Below are positions 27,743 to 37,178 of a stretch of 64,000 nucleotides of DNA, in pieces. Where the stretch lies: NCBI RefSeq assembly GCF_028285715.1, contig NZ_JANQOO010000010.1:124001-188000 (forward strand), read 5' to 3'. The stretch is from Ulvibacterium sp. (GTDB lineage: Bacteria; Bacteroidota; Bacteroidia; Flavobacteriales; Flavobacteriaceae). The notes below the pieces were generated by a model. It searched no databases, was not told the origin of the DNA, and saw only the letters and a list, made by a program, of their open reading frames with translations. The stretch's first letter is position 1, and each line of letters opens with the position of its first letter. Made by a program: the position numbers and the translations under genes.

Positions 27743-28807
27743 ATGAAACCCGTTTACATCAATAGCGTCGCCTCCATATCCGCACAAAGTACTTTTGACA
27801 ATTCGGTCTTTTTGGAGGATATCGCTGAACATACGGACAACGTCATTCGCGCAATGAATCCCAACTATAAGGAATTCATTCCTCCCGCCGCCGCCAGGAG
27901 GATGGCCAAGGGAATAAAAATGGGGGTGGCCACTTCAAAAATTGCCCTGAAAGAGGCCAATCTGGAAAATGTAGACGCCATTATTACCGGCACCGGTTTG
28001 GGCTGTATTGCGGATTCGGAAAAGTTCGTTAGTAAGATAATAAATGACAACGAGGAATACCTGACCCCTACATCGTTTATACAATCTACCCATAACACCG
28101 TTGCGGGGCAGATAGCCTTAGGTATAGGATGCAAAGGCTATAATTTTACCTATGTGCATTCGAGTATTTCTTTTGAATCAGCTCTACTGGATGCCAAACT
28201 ACAATTGGAAAACGATGAGGCCCAAAACATTCTGGTCGGTGGAGTGGATGAACTGGCCGACCATCACATTAAAATACATAAGTTGGTCAACCACATTAAG
28301 AAAGATGTGGTCAATTCAAGGGATTTATTGGAATCCGGTACTAAAGGTGCAGTTTTTGGGGAAGGGGCCAGTTTCTTCGTGCTTTCCAACGAAAAAAGTG
28401 AAACCACTTATGCACAGGTTCTGGACGTAACTGCCTACAATAGTCTTCCCGCGGAAGAATTGCAGAATGGCCTTAAATCTTTTTTACACGAAAATAGTCT
28501 GGAAATTGAGGATATCGATATTGTGGTGTTGGGCAATAATGGCGACATCGATTACGATACGTATTATAACCTATTAAGCCAAGGAAGCCTCAAGAATACT
28601 GCGCAGGTTTATTATAAGCATTTATGCGGGGAGTTCAATACGGCCTCTTCCTTTGGGATATGGATGGCCACAAAAATGATACGGACACAACGTATTCCGG
28701 AAGCTGTTAGGCTGAATGGCATTCAGCCCTCCAAAATCGGGACCGTATTACTATACAACCAGTACCGAGGGGAGAACCATAGTCTTGTATTGCTACGCGG
28801 ATGCTAA
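27743..28807 (+). CDS. Ketosynthase-like chain length factor (no active-site Cys)
   Basis: The 354-aa KS-fold protein begins at the base after the KS stop. At the nucleophile position the sequence reads TYVHSSISF, so Cys is absent. The second motif is VVLGNNGDIDYD in place of NAHGTxTxxND, while a KH remains in YYKHLCGEF. Such proteins dimerise with the preceding KS and set chain length. This corresponds to ApeC-like subunits of aryl polyene clusters. Confidence 0.85.
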   Translation: MKPVYINSVASISAQSTFDNSVFLEDIAEHTDNVIRAMNPNYKEFIPPAAARRMAKGIKMGVATSKIALKEANLENVDAIITGTGLGCIADSEKFVSKIINDNEEYLTPTSFIQSTHNTVAGQIALGIGCKGYNFTYVHSSISFESALLDAKLQLENDEAQNILVGGVDELADHHIKIHKLVNHIKKDVVNSRDLLESGTKGAVFGEGASFFVLSNEKSETTYAQVLDVTAYNSLPAEELQNGLKSFLHENSLEIEDIDIVVLGNNGDIDYDTYYNLLSQGSLKNTAQVYYKHLCGEFNTASSFGIWMATKMIRTQRIPEAVRLNGIQPSKIGTVLLYNQYRGENHSLVLLRGC

Positions 28808-29577
28808 CATTTGTATCCATAAAACGGTTTTTCCTAATCACTTTGATTATTCTTTTAGCTGTCGATTGGCTATATGACATCTCTGGGCTTTATTATTGGA
28901 TTCTTATAGGTATATTTCTTACCATTACCGTATTAGGCTCATTTTTAATACAATGGAATTTCCACCTTACATCGTACAATTCCAATCCAAATGTGGTTGA
29001 AAACTATATTGCCCTGACCTTTGATGATGGTCCTCATCCCGAGTATACCTCGCAGATACTTCTACTCTTAAAGCAATTTAATGCCAAAGCTACCTTTTTC
29101 TGTATCGGAAAACATATGGAACAAAACAGGGATTTGATCAAAAAAATTATAGACGAGGGACATACCATTGGCAATCATACCTACTCACATTCCAATGCGT
29201 TCGGATTCTTTGGAGCGAAAAAAGTAACCGCTGAGCTTCAAAAAACAAATACCACCTTTGCCAAAATAACGGGAAGGCAAATGCAACTATATCGCCCGGC
29301 TTTTGGGGTTACCAATCCGAGCATTAAAAGAGCCATTCGTGCCATGGGTCTTCAATCCATTGGATGGAGTGTTCGTTCCTTGGACACCACCACACTTTCG
29401 GAAAATGCCATTTTAAATCGGGTAACCCATGAACTTGGCAAAGGAGACATCGTATTATTACATGATACCAGCGCAAAAACCTTGGTAGTTTTGGAACGGT
29501 TATTGTTAATTTTGCAGAAGAAAAATTTCGAATCGGTTACCGTTGATCAATTGTTGAATATAAAAGCCTATGCGTAA
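28801..29577 (+). CDS. Membrane-anchored polysaccharide deacetylase (NodB homology domain)
   Basis: The 258-aa protein has two N-terminal membrane helices (about residues 8-50), then a NodB domain with TFDDGPHP (catalytic Asp and metal Asp), GNHTYSH (metal histidines) and LLHD. The family removes N-acetyl or O-acetyl groups from sugars. It overlaps the CLF by 7 nt and LolA by 8 nt, so it belongs to the operon. Its substrate in pigment formation is unexplained. Confidence 0.85.
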   Translation: MLTFVSIKRFFLITLIILLAVDWLYDISGLYYWILIGIFLTITVLGSFLIQWNFHLTSYNSNPNVVENYIALTFDDGPHPEYTSQILLLLKQFNAKATFFCIGKHMEQNRDLIKKIIDEGHTIGNHTYSHSNAFGFFGAKKVTAELQKTNTTFAKITGRQMQLYRPAFGVTNPSIKRAIRAMGLQSIGWSVRSLDTTTLSENAILNRVTHELGKGDIVLLHDTSAKTLVVLERLLLILQKKNFESVTVDQLLNIKAYA

Positions 29578-30187
29578 CCTTGTTTATCTGTTATGGATTT
29601 TGGTATATACCGCAAATGCGCAGTCCGAAATGAGCGCAACGGATGCGCAAGCCTTGGAGGCAAAAGTAAAGAAGGCCTCCAATACTACCGAGACGATTAC
29701 CAGTAGTTTTAAGCAATACAAGCACATGGATTTCCTTTCCAATGACATTGAATCTTTGGGCAAGCTCTCCTTTAAGGCACCGAATTTGGTTAAATGGGAA
29801 TACACGGAACCCTTCGCTTATTCGGTCATATTTAAGGATGACGTGCTTTATATCAACAATGAGGGCAACAAAAGCGATATGGATATTGGTTCCAACAAAT
29901 TGTTTAAACAGCTTAACCAGCTTATCACAAACAGTATTAAAGGAGATTTATTCGATAGGACCCAATTCCACATTAATTATTTTAAAAAGGGAAGCGTTAG
30001 TGAGGTCCATTTTGCCCCCAAAGATGAAGATTTTGCCGCATTCATCAAGGCCTTTCACATTACTTTTAACGAGAATGGGGAAGTGACCGAAGTAAAGATG
30101 TTGGAACCGACCAATGACTATACCCGTATTGTTTTTAAGGACCGAAAAACGAACCAATCCTTGCCCGATGCGGTATTTGCCCATTAG
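29570..30187 (+). CDS. LolA-like periplasmic lipid/lipoprotein carrier
   Basis: The 205-aa protein has a short signal peptide (cleavage near TANAQS) and the LolA fold pattern with GKLSFKAPNLVKWEYTEP. LolA family members shield acyl chains while crossing the periplasm, and aryl polyene clusters usually have one. It probably carries a hydrophobic pigment or lipid to the outer membrane rather than lipoproteins in general. Confidence 0.85.
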   Translation: MRNLVYLLWILVYTANAQSEMSATDAQALEAKVKKASNTTETITSSFKQYKHMDFLSNDIESLGKLSFKAPNLVKWEYTEPFAYSVIFKDDVLYINNEGNKSDMDIGSNKLFKQLNQLITNSIKGDLFDRTQFHINYFKKGSVSEVHFAPKDEDFAAFIKAFHITFNENGEVTEVKMLEPTNDYTRIVFKDRKTNQSLPDAVFAH

Positions 30188-30773
30188 TCTCCTTCTACTG
30201 GTTTGGGCCTGTGCCTCTTATCCGGAGCGCAACAATTTCCAATCCGTGGAAACGTCCAATGCATCGGTAACAAATCCCTACTTTTCCAATCCGGACAAGG
30301 ATTATGTATACAAGGCAGATATTGATTTGTACAAAAAAACGTTCAGTGGTCTCCTTATCTTTAAAAAATTGGGAGCGCGACATCATAGGGTGGTATTTGC
30401 TACGGAGTTGGGAAATACCATTTTTGACTTTTCAATCAAGGACAGTGACTTTATCGTGAATCATATTCTTCCGGAGATAAACAAAAAAATGGTTGTTAAC
30501 CTGCTTAAGAAGGATTTTAGAACATTGGTTACGGAGAATTTACCCGTTCTAAAAACATTTGCCTCACAAAACGAATATGTTTTTGAAACGGAAATCGACG
30601 AGCAGGCACATTACTACCATACTATAGCCGGAAAATTGGAAAGAATTGTGCAGACCAAAAATCAAAAGAAAAAAGTCACTTTCATATTTTCTGCCGTTCA
30701 TGCGGAGGTTGCGAAAAATATTCAGATCTTGCACCACAATATTAAGCTGTCCATACGGCTAAAAGCTATTTAA
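30168..30773 (+). CDS. Lipoprotein of unknown function in the pigment operon
   Basis: From the ATG at 30168 the product is 201 aa with a lipoprotein signal ending in LLVWAC. The track start at 30114 lies inside the LolA gene and gives no signal. The mature part is beta-rich and resembles no enzyme. The position between LolA and a beta-barrel suggests an outer-membrane acceptor role like LolB, which is inferred. Confidence 0.75.
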   Translation: MRYLPISLLLLVWACASYPERNNFQSVETSNASVTNPYFSNPDKDYVYKADIDLYKKTFSGLLIFKKLGARHHRVVFATELGNTIFDFSIKDSDFIVNHILPEINKKMVVNLLKKDFRTLVTENLPVLKTFASQNEYVFETEIDEQAHYYHTIAGKLERIVQTKNQKKKVTFIFSAVHAEVAKNIQILHHNIKLSIRLKAI

Positions 30774-30774
30774 A

Positions 30775-31374
30775 ATGAACAGAATAATCCTTTTGTCCGT
30801 ACTCCTTTTGTTTTCCGGGATAGTCCATGCCCAGACCAAAATTAGACCAGGTATTCGCTTGGGATTCAATAGTGCCAACATTTCCAACACAACTTTGGAC
30901 AACAAAATTGGGCTTAACGCGGCAGTTTTTGCAGATTTTCGTTTTTCCAGGTTCTATGCCCTTCAGCCTGAAGTTATGTATTCCAGACAAGGCGGAGAAT
31001 CCAATATCCGCACTGATACGGATTTGGATATAGATTATTTATCCGTGGGGTTGGCCAATAAGTTCTTCGTTGCTCCCAATCAGGGTCTCCATTTTATTGT
31101 AGGCCCTAGCTTGGATTTTGATTTTGAAAATAATCTCATCAATGTAATCAACGATAGTAATGACTCAGACATCACTCCGTTTGACCTTTCTTTCTTTTTT
31201 GGGATAGGTTATGAGTTTGATTTTGGACTAATCCTGGAAGCCCGATATAAACAAGGATTGCTGGATATCGATCTCTTTGATGAAGATTTTGAGTCGGAAT
31301 TTTACAGTGGGGAGGGCAATACGTTGAACAACGTATTTCAATTTGGTGTGGCCTACAAATTTGATTTGCGCTAA
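30775..31374 (+). CDS. PorT-like outer membrane beta-barrel protein
   Basis: The 199-aa product has a signal peptide (GIVHAQT). Repeated amphipathic strands follow (IRPGIRLGFNSANIS, FRFSRFYALQPEVMYSRQGG), and the C-terminus ends in a strand with YKFDLR. This is the eight-stranded PorT/outer-membrane beta-barrel family. It is translated 1 nt after the lipoprotein stop and may form the outer-membrane end of the transport set. Confidence 0.8.
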   Translation: MNRIILLSVLLLFSGIVHAQTKIRPGIRLGFNSANISNTTLDNKIGLNAAVFADFRFSRFYALQPEVMYSRQGGESNIRTDTDLDIDYLSVGLANKFFVAPNQGLHFIVGPSLDFDFENNLINVINDSNDSDITPFDLSFFFGIGYEFDFGLILEARYKQGLLDIDLFDEDFESEFYSGEGNTLNNVFQFGVAYKFDLR

Positions 31375-31745
31375 TGATGTTGATTGAAGGACTTTACGTC
31401 ATAAAGGATTATGAGTACGACCAAGGAACGGCCAGTACTACCATACAATTGAACAAGGAGCATCCTATCTTTAAGGGCCATTTCCCTGGAAATCCCGTGA
31501 TGCCCGGTGTATGTATGATACAGATTATTAAGGAACTTACGGAAAAGGCAACGGGGAAGCAGCTTTTTTTAAAGGTCTCCTCCAACATCAAGTTTATGGC
31601 CATCATAAACCCGGAGCAGAATAATATACTCCATCTAATTTTAAATATTTCCAGTGACGAAAGAGAGGTTAAGGTAAAAAATACGACTACATTCCAAGAT
31701 ACCTTGGCATTAAAGCTCAGTGCTACCTTTCAAATACAAGACTAA
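31374..31745 (+). CDS. FabZ-like hotdog protein with Gln replacing the catalytic Glu
   Basis: The 123-aa protein has the FabZ box GHFPGNPVMPGVCMIQ. His36 corresponds to the catalytic His, but the residue 14 positions later, Glu in FabZ, is Gln50. It is the only one of the three hotdog proteins with the GHFPG motif. It may be a weak or non-dehydrating partner, for example an isomerase-like or binding subunit. It starts in a TAATG overlap. Confidence 0.8.
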   Translation: MMLIEGLYVIKDYEYDQGTASTTIQLNKEHPIFKGHFPGNPVMPGVCMIQIIKELTEKATGKQLFLKVSSNIKFMAIINPEQNNILHLILNISSDEREVKVKNTTTFQDTLALKLSATFQIQD

Positions 31746-32240
31746 ATGAAATTAGTGGTATTTCTTATATGTTCCCTTACCTCTTGGGTTTCCCCGGATG
31801 TTTCCGAATTGCGGAGTACCTACCCCAAGGCCAATAAAAGTGAGGAGGTTACCGAAGAACTCTTTGTGAAACTTTCACCGGTTACCAAAACAGATGATGC
31901 GGTTCTTGTGGCCTATAAAGGAGCCGTATCTACCTTAAAAGCCAAATATGCCCAAAAGCTCAGGGACAAGAAGAACTTCTTTAAATCCGGGGCGGAACTG
32001 ATCGAATATGCTGCAGCTATTAAACCTGGAAACATAGAAATCCGATGTATTCGGTTAAGCGTACAGGAGAACTCGCCCAAAGTTGTCGGATACAAAGAAA
32101 GCATTGAGGAGGACAAAGGATTTTTACTGCACAATTTTGCAAAGATATCCTCAGATGAAATACGAGAGTTCGTAAAAAACTATGCCTTGCAGTCTTCTGT
32201 TTTTGATGCCTCTGAAAAGCAATTGTTTTCGGGGCGGTAA
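31746..32240 (+). CDS. Secreted protein of unknown function in the pigment operon
   Basis: The 164-aa product has a signal peptide (MKLVVFLICSLTSWVSP) and a helical, Lys/Glu-rich body with no motif I recognise. It is contiguous with the FabZ-like gene. I recall similar proteins in flexirubin clusters without a known role. Confidence 0.65.
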   Translation: MKLVVFLICSLTSWVSPDVSELRSTYPKANKSEEVTEELFVKLSPVTKTDDAVLVAYKGAVSTLKAKYAQKLRDKKNFFKSGAELIEYAAAIKPGNIEIRCIRLSVQENSPKVVGYKESIEEDKGFLLHNFAKISSDEIREFVKNYALQSSVFDASEKQLFSGR

Positions 32241-32332
32241 TCCGTATCTTTGTCTAGAATTTAGCTTTTTGCCACCAGAAAGCTCTCAATGGATTTACCT
32301 TGCCAGCTTCCATCCCATCGATAGCGGAGACC

Positions 32333-33502
32333 ATGCAACAATTAAGATGTTGTGTAGTCGTACCCACATTTAACAACAGTAGGACCTTAAAAAAGGTGTT
32401 GGATGGCATATTGAGTCACACCAAAAACATCATCGTTATCAACGATGGATCTACGGATACCACTAGGGAAATACTTGACTCATATCCCGAATTGACCCAG
32501 GTTCATTTGAATAAAAATCAAGGGAAAGGCCATGCACTGCGAATAGGTTTCAAAAAAGCCTTGGAGTTGGGGTATCATTTTGCCATCACCATAGATTCGG
32601 ATGGCCAACATTTTCCCAAGGATATCCCTGTTTTCATCGAGGCCCTTGAACGGGAACCCTCAAAAAAGGTTTTGTTCATAGGTTCCAGGAATATGCAGCA
32701 ATCCGATGTCCCGGGTCGCAGCAGTTTTGGCAACCGGTTTTCCAATTTTTGGTTTTGGGTAGAGACCGGTATTTGGCTCAAGGATACGCAATGCGGATTT
32801 CGCCTCTATCCCTTGGAGGCACTGAGGGACATGAAATTCTATACGCCAAAATTCGAGTTCGAAATAGAGGTAATAGTAAGGGCAGCCTGGAAGGGCATAA
32901 CGGTCAAGAATATTCCGGTCAGCATTATGTATGATGATCCGGAACGGGTTTCCCATTTTAGGCCAATAATCGATTTTGCCCGTATTAGCGTGCTGAATAC
33001 TTGGTTGGTCTTTGTGGCCCTGGTCTATATAAAGCCAAGGGACCTTCTTCGCAGATTTAAAAAAAAAGGATTTAAACGTTTTTTTTATGAGGACTTTTTG
33101 CACAATCAGGATTCGCCCAAAAAGAAAGCGTTTTCCATAGCATTGGGTATTTTTATAGGACTATCTCCCTTATGGGGGTTTCATACCGTAATCGTTATCT
33201 TTTTGGCCCTTTTGCTTAAACTGAATAAGGTCATTGCTTTTGCCGCTTCCAACATCAGTTTACCTCCTTTTATTCCTTTTGTACTGTTTTTAAGTCTCCA
33301 AACCGGAGCATGGGTCACCGGTAGGGAATTGAGCTTTTCCATCAATGAGATCGATGAAAATTTTGAAATCATTAAAAACCTACAGACTTATATCATAGGG
33401 AGTGTAACGCTATCTACCCTCTCAGCCTTGACCCTCGGATTTTTGGCCTATATCTTTTTATCCATTTTTGATCGGAAAAAAATTGCCATGCACAATGGAT
33501 AG
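32333..33502 (+). CDS. Family 2 glycosyltransferase fused to DUF2062
   Basis: From the ATG at 32333 the product is 389 aa. An N-terminal GT-A domain (VVVPTFNNSRTL, IVINDGSTD, TIDSDGQHF) is of the dolichyl-phosphate-mannose-synthase type. The C-terminal membrane DUF2062 domain has LGIFIGLSPLWGFHT and SNISLPPFIPFVLF. It would use a nucleotide-sugar or polyprenyl-phosphate at the membrane. A 92-nt gap before it is the largest in the operon. Flexirubins are not known to be glycosylated, so the role is open. Confidence 0.82.
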   Translation: MQQLRCCVVVPTFNNSRTLKKVLDGILSHTKNIIVINDGSTDTTREILDSYPELTQVHLNKNQGKGHALRIGFKKALELGYHFAITIDSDGQHFPKDIPVFIEALEREPSKKVLFIGSRNMQQSDVPGRSSFGNRFSNFWFWVETGIWLKDTQCGFRLYPLEALRDMKFYTPKFEFEIEVIVRAAWKGITVKNIPVSIMYDDPERVSHFRPIIDFARISVLNTWLVFVALVYIKPRDLLRRFKKKGFKRFFYEDFLHNQDSPKKKAFSIALGIFIGLSPLWGFHTVIVIFLALLLKLNKVIAFAASNISLPPFIPFVLFLSLQTGAWVTGRELSFSINEIDENFEIIKNLQTYIIGSVTLSTLSALTLGFLAYIFLSIFDRKKIAMHNG

Positions 33503-36500
33503 TTATTTCTTCCGTACATATCAATTTTTTCGAAGAAAAAAGTGGTCGGGACTTATTGTAGTATTGCTTCTTTTTTTGGGACTTTTAGCCGTAACGGCCA
33601 AAATAAGATTTGAGGAGGACATTACTAAGCTTGTCCCTGTTAATTCAGAAAACGAGGCCTACCAAAGGGTATTGAAAACGCTCCAATTTACGGATAAGAT
33701 TATCGTAAACGTAAAGCTGGGCAAGGAAGGTACCGTGGAAGATCTTACGCAATACGCCTCCCAATTTCTGGACAGTCTTCAAAACAACACCCAGGGATAT
33801 ATAAAAAATATCCAAGGGAAAGTAGGTGATGACGAGGTGCTACGGACCATGGAATTTGTCTATGAAAACCTACCTCTTTTTCTAGATAAAGCGGATTATC
33901 GGGTTATCCGACAAAAAATGAAAAAGGACAGTATTACGGTCCTAACAAGGGAAAATTACAAAACACTTATTTCTCCATCAGGAATTGTCGCCAAAAAGAA
34001 TATGCTTCGCGACCCTTTGGGATTGTCCTATATAGCCCTAAAAAAATTGCAGCAACTCGGAGTAGCCGATGGATTTACGCTCAAGGATGGGTTCCTTCTA
34101 AGTAGCGATCAGCAAAATGTTCTTCTTTTTATTACGCCCGCCTATGCCTCTAATCAGACTTCCGAAAATGACGCCTTTGCCAAGGAACTGTATCGCATAC
34201 GGGATGTATTGAACCTTTCGTTTGAATCCAAGGCCGCGAGTGAGTACTTCGGAGCACCTTTAATAGCAGTGGCCAATGCAAAACAAATAAAACGGGACAT
34301 TCAATTTACCGTTGGGATTGCGTTGACCCTTTTGTTCATCCTTTTAATTTTCTTTTATCGGAAGTTGACCCTGCCTATAATTCTTTTTTTACCGACGATT
34401 TTTGGCGGGTTGTTGTCCGTAGCCCTTCTTTATTTTATTCGAAAGGAGATTTCAGGTATCTCCCTGGGTATAGGTGCCGTATTGCTCGGGGTAACTTTGG
34501 ATTATTCGCTCCATATCCTCACGCATATCAGAAACAACCGTTCCATAAAGAGTCTGTATTCAGAGGTTGCCCCATCAATCTTGATGAGCAGCCTTACTAC
34601 GGCCTCGGCGTTTTTATGCCTATTGTTCCTGCAATCCCAAGCCCTACAAGATTTAGGAATTTTTGCAGCAGTAAGCGTTTTGGGCGCCTCTGCCTTTGCG
34701 CTGCTTTTTATCCCCCAGGTTTACGCAACGAAATCCACCGAAAGGAAGAGGACGACTTTTCTGGATGCCATTGCGGCGTATGACTTTCAGCGAAATAAAT
34801 GGCTCGTCGGGTCGCTCGTCGGATTGTTTATTATCAGCATTTTTACATATGCCTCGGTAACTTTTAGCAAGGATATTGCCAAATTGAACTACGAAACAGT
34901 GGCACTGGCCAATGCCAGAAAGCACCTGGAAACCCTCACTGATCTCGGGGCCAAATCCCTTTACGTAACCAGTTATGGGAATTCCGAGGAGGAGGTGCTA
35001 CAATCCAATGATAGTGTTTACGCTTTGTTGAACCAACTTAAAAACGAAGGGCGAATTTTAGGTTTCAGTTCCATAGGCGCCCTTGTCCGTTCAAAAAAGG
35101 AACAAAATGAAAAGATAGGCCTTTGGAAAACGTTTTGGAACGATGGTAATATTCGTTCCGTCACCACTTCCCTCATTGATGCCGGCCAGGAAAATGGGTT
35201 TAAACCCAATACCTTTGATGAATTTTATACGTTACTACAATCGGATTTTGAACCTTTGGAAATTGAGGATTACGATCTAGTAAACTCCTTTTCGGTGGAT
35301 GACTTCCTCTCCACAAAAGATGGTTTTACTACCGTAAGTTCCCTAATAAAGGTAGATTCTTCCCAGACGGCATATATCCGCAAAGTCTTCTCGAACAACA
35401 CTCAAACGGTGCTTATAGACCGCCAGGGCATGAATGAAACCTTTTTAGGCCATCTTAAAAACGATTTCAATCGGCTTATCGGGTATTCCGTATTGGTCAT
35501 TGTAGTACTCTTGTTGCTATTCTTCCGAAGCCTGTCCCTCACCTTGGTGACCAGTATTCCCATTTTCCTAACCTGGTTTTTGACCATAGGTACTATGGGG
35601 CTCTTACAACTGGAATTCAACATTTTTAATATTATCATCTCTACTTTTATTTTTGGCTTGGGCGTGGATTACAGTATTTTTATGACCAACGGTCTACTAA
35701 CGGAATATCGCACTGGTGAGCGAGCCCTGTCTACACACCGAACTTCGATTATCCTGTCCGTGGTTACTACCATTTTGGGTGTTGGGGTGCTGATTTTTGC
35801 CAAACATCCTGCCTTGTATACTATTTCTGTGGTCTCCTTAACTGGTATCCTCTCTGCGGTCTTGATCGCCTTCACCATACAGCCCATGCTCTTCCGCCTA
35901 TTTATAGGAAGTAGGGAAAAAAGGCCCATTTCCTTAAGATATTTGATCCATTCATCGCTCTCTTTTGGCTATTTTGGTTTGGGTGGACTTTTATTTTCCC
36001 TATACGCCGCGGTTGTGTTGACGTTCTTTCCAAAAAGTAGGGAAAAAAAACAATTGGGGTTCCATAAGGCGGTATCCCTTTTGATGAAATCCGTGCTCTA
36101 CACCAATCCTTTTGTGCGCAAAAAAGTTATCAATGAACATCGGGAGACCTTTGAAAAACCGGCCATGCTCATTTCGAACCACACCTCATTTCTGGATATT
36201 CTGGCTATCGGTATGCTACATCCCAAGATTGTATTTCTTGTAAACGATTGGGTCTATAACTCACCTATTTTTGGGAGGGCCGCCAAGCTGGTTGGAGCCT
36301 ATCCTGTTTCAAGTGGACTGGAAAACGGGGAGGAATATCTTCGGGGAAAGGTAGCCCAGGGGTTTTCATTGATAACCTTTCCAGAGGGTACCCGTTCCCC
36401 AACCAATAAAATAAGGCGTTTTCACAAAGGGGCCTTCTATTTGGCGGAAAAATTGGAGTTGGATATCCTTCCAATACTGATTCACGGAAACTCGGAGGTT

Positions 36501-37172
36501 TTGCCCAAAGGGAGTTTTATCATTAGGGACGGCGGTATCACCCTTAAAATTCTACCACGAATCAAGACCAAGGATCCTGATTTTGGAATAGACTATTCCC
36601 AAAGGACGAAACGGATAAGCACCTATTTTAAGGATAGCATTTTAACCTTTCGTAAGGAAATAGAGAGAGAGACCTATTTCCACAAGACCGTTTTGGAGGA
36701 GTATCGGTTTAAAGGAAACGAATTGTACCGGGAGGTTCGCCAAGATCTGAGCAAACATACCTCCGTCTACAAGCAGCTTATGGATTTCGTTGGCAAAAAA
36801 GCAAATATTGTCCATCTTTCCGAGGATTGTGGTCAATTGGATTTTCTACTTGCCCTGGATTCGGCCCACCGTAAGATCCACGTGTATCCCAAGAATGAAA
36901 AAATCGGACAAATCATCAAAAACAGTTTTATTACCGGACATCGCAAAACTATTCAGGTGGCCTCTACCCCTCTCGGTGCCTTGGCCAATGAAGCGCAGGT
37001 ACTACTTATCGATCTAAATCCAACGGACTGGGAACCTATCCAAAAAAAATTGGATGAAATTGGTATCTTACTGTTATTGAAGAATGGAATGGACCTTCCC
37101 CTGAAAAATATTACGGAAGCCGGCTTTACGATAAGCGCACAAAATGATAATTTTATCATAGCCAAAAAGTAG
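33495..37172 (+). CDS. MMPL exporter fused to PlsC acyltransferase and a degenerate methyltransferase-like domain
   Basis: From the ATG at 33495 the protein is 1225 aa. Residues 1-about 420 and 650-810 form the two RND/MMPL halves (VLLGVTLDYSLH, GLGVDYSIFM) around a periplasmic domain. Residues about 860-1060 are a PlsC acyltransferase (NHTSFLD at 895, FPEGTR near 962). Residues about 1070-1225 look like a Rossmann methyltransferase fold whose SAM loop is degenerate (HLSEDCGQLD). It may acylate and move lipid-linked pigment in one machine. Confidence 0.88.
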   Translation: MDSYFFRTYQFFRRKKWSGLIVVLLLFLGLLAVTAKIRFEEDITKLVPVNSENEAYQRVLKTLQFTDKIIVNVKLGKEGTVEDLTQYASQFLDSLQNNTQGYIKNIQGKVGDDEVLRTMEFVYENLPLFLDKADYRVIRQKMKKDSITVLTRENYKTLISPSGIVAKKNMLRDPLGLSYIALKKLQQLGVADGFTLKDGFLLSSDQQNVLLFITPAYASNQTSENDAFAKELYRIRDVLNLSFESKAASEYFGAPLIAVANAKQIKRDIQFTVGIALTLLFILLIFFYRKLTLPIILFLPTIFGGLLSVALLYFIRKEISGISLGIGAVLLGVTLDYSLHILTHIRNNRSIKSLYSEVAPSILMSSLTTASAFLCLLFLQSQALQDLGIFAAVSVLGASAFALLFIPQVYATKSTERKRTTFLDAIAAYDFQRNKWLVGSLVGLFIISIFTYASVTFSKDIAKLNYETVALANARKHLETLTDLGAKSLYVTSYGNSEEEVLQSNDSVYALLNQLKNEGRILGFSSIGALVRSKKEQNEKIGLWKTFWNDGNIRSVTTSLIDAGQENGFKPNTFDEFYTLLQSDFEPLEIEDYDLVNSFSVDDFLSTKDGFTTVSSLIKVDSSQTAYIRKVFSNNTQTVLIDRQGMNETFLGHLKNDFNRLIGYSVLVIVVLLLLFFRSLSLTLVTSIPIFLTWFLTIGTMGLLQLEFNIFNIIISTFIFGLGVDYSIFMTNGLLTEYRTGERALSTHRTSIILSVVTTILGVGVLIFAKHPALYTISVVSLTGILSAVLIAFTIQPMLFRLFIGSREKRPISLRYLIHSSLSFGYFGLGGLLFSLYAAVVLTFFPKSREKKQLGFHKAVSLLMKSVLYTNPFVRKKVINEHRETFEKPAMLISNHTSFLDILAIGMLHPKIVFLVNDWVYNSPIFGRAAKLVGAYPVSSGLENGEEYLRGKVAQGFSLITFPEGTRSPTNKIRRFHKGAFYLAEKLELDILPILIHGNSEVLPKGSFIIRDGGITLKILPRIKTKDPDFGIDYSQRTKRISTYFKDSILTFRKEIERETYFHKTVLEEYRFKGNELYREVRQDLSKHTSVYKQLMDFVGKKANIVHLSEDCGQLDFLLALDSAHRKIHVYPKNEKIGQIIKNSFITGHRKTIQVASTPLGALANEAQVLLIDLNPTDWEPIQKKLDEIGILLLLKNGMDLPLKNITEAGFTISAQNDNFIIAKK

Positions 37173-37178
37173 GACAGG

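Noticed and set aside
32660-33103. 147-aa minus-strand frame
   Set aside because: Lies within the glycosyltransferase gene with intact GT2 motifs.
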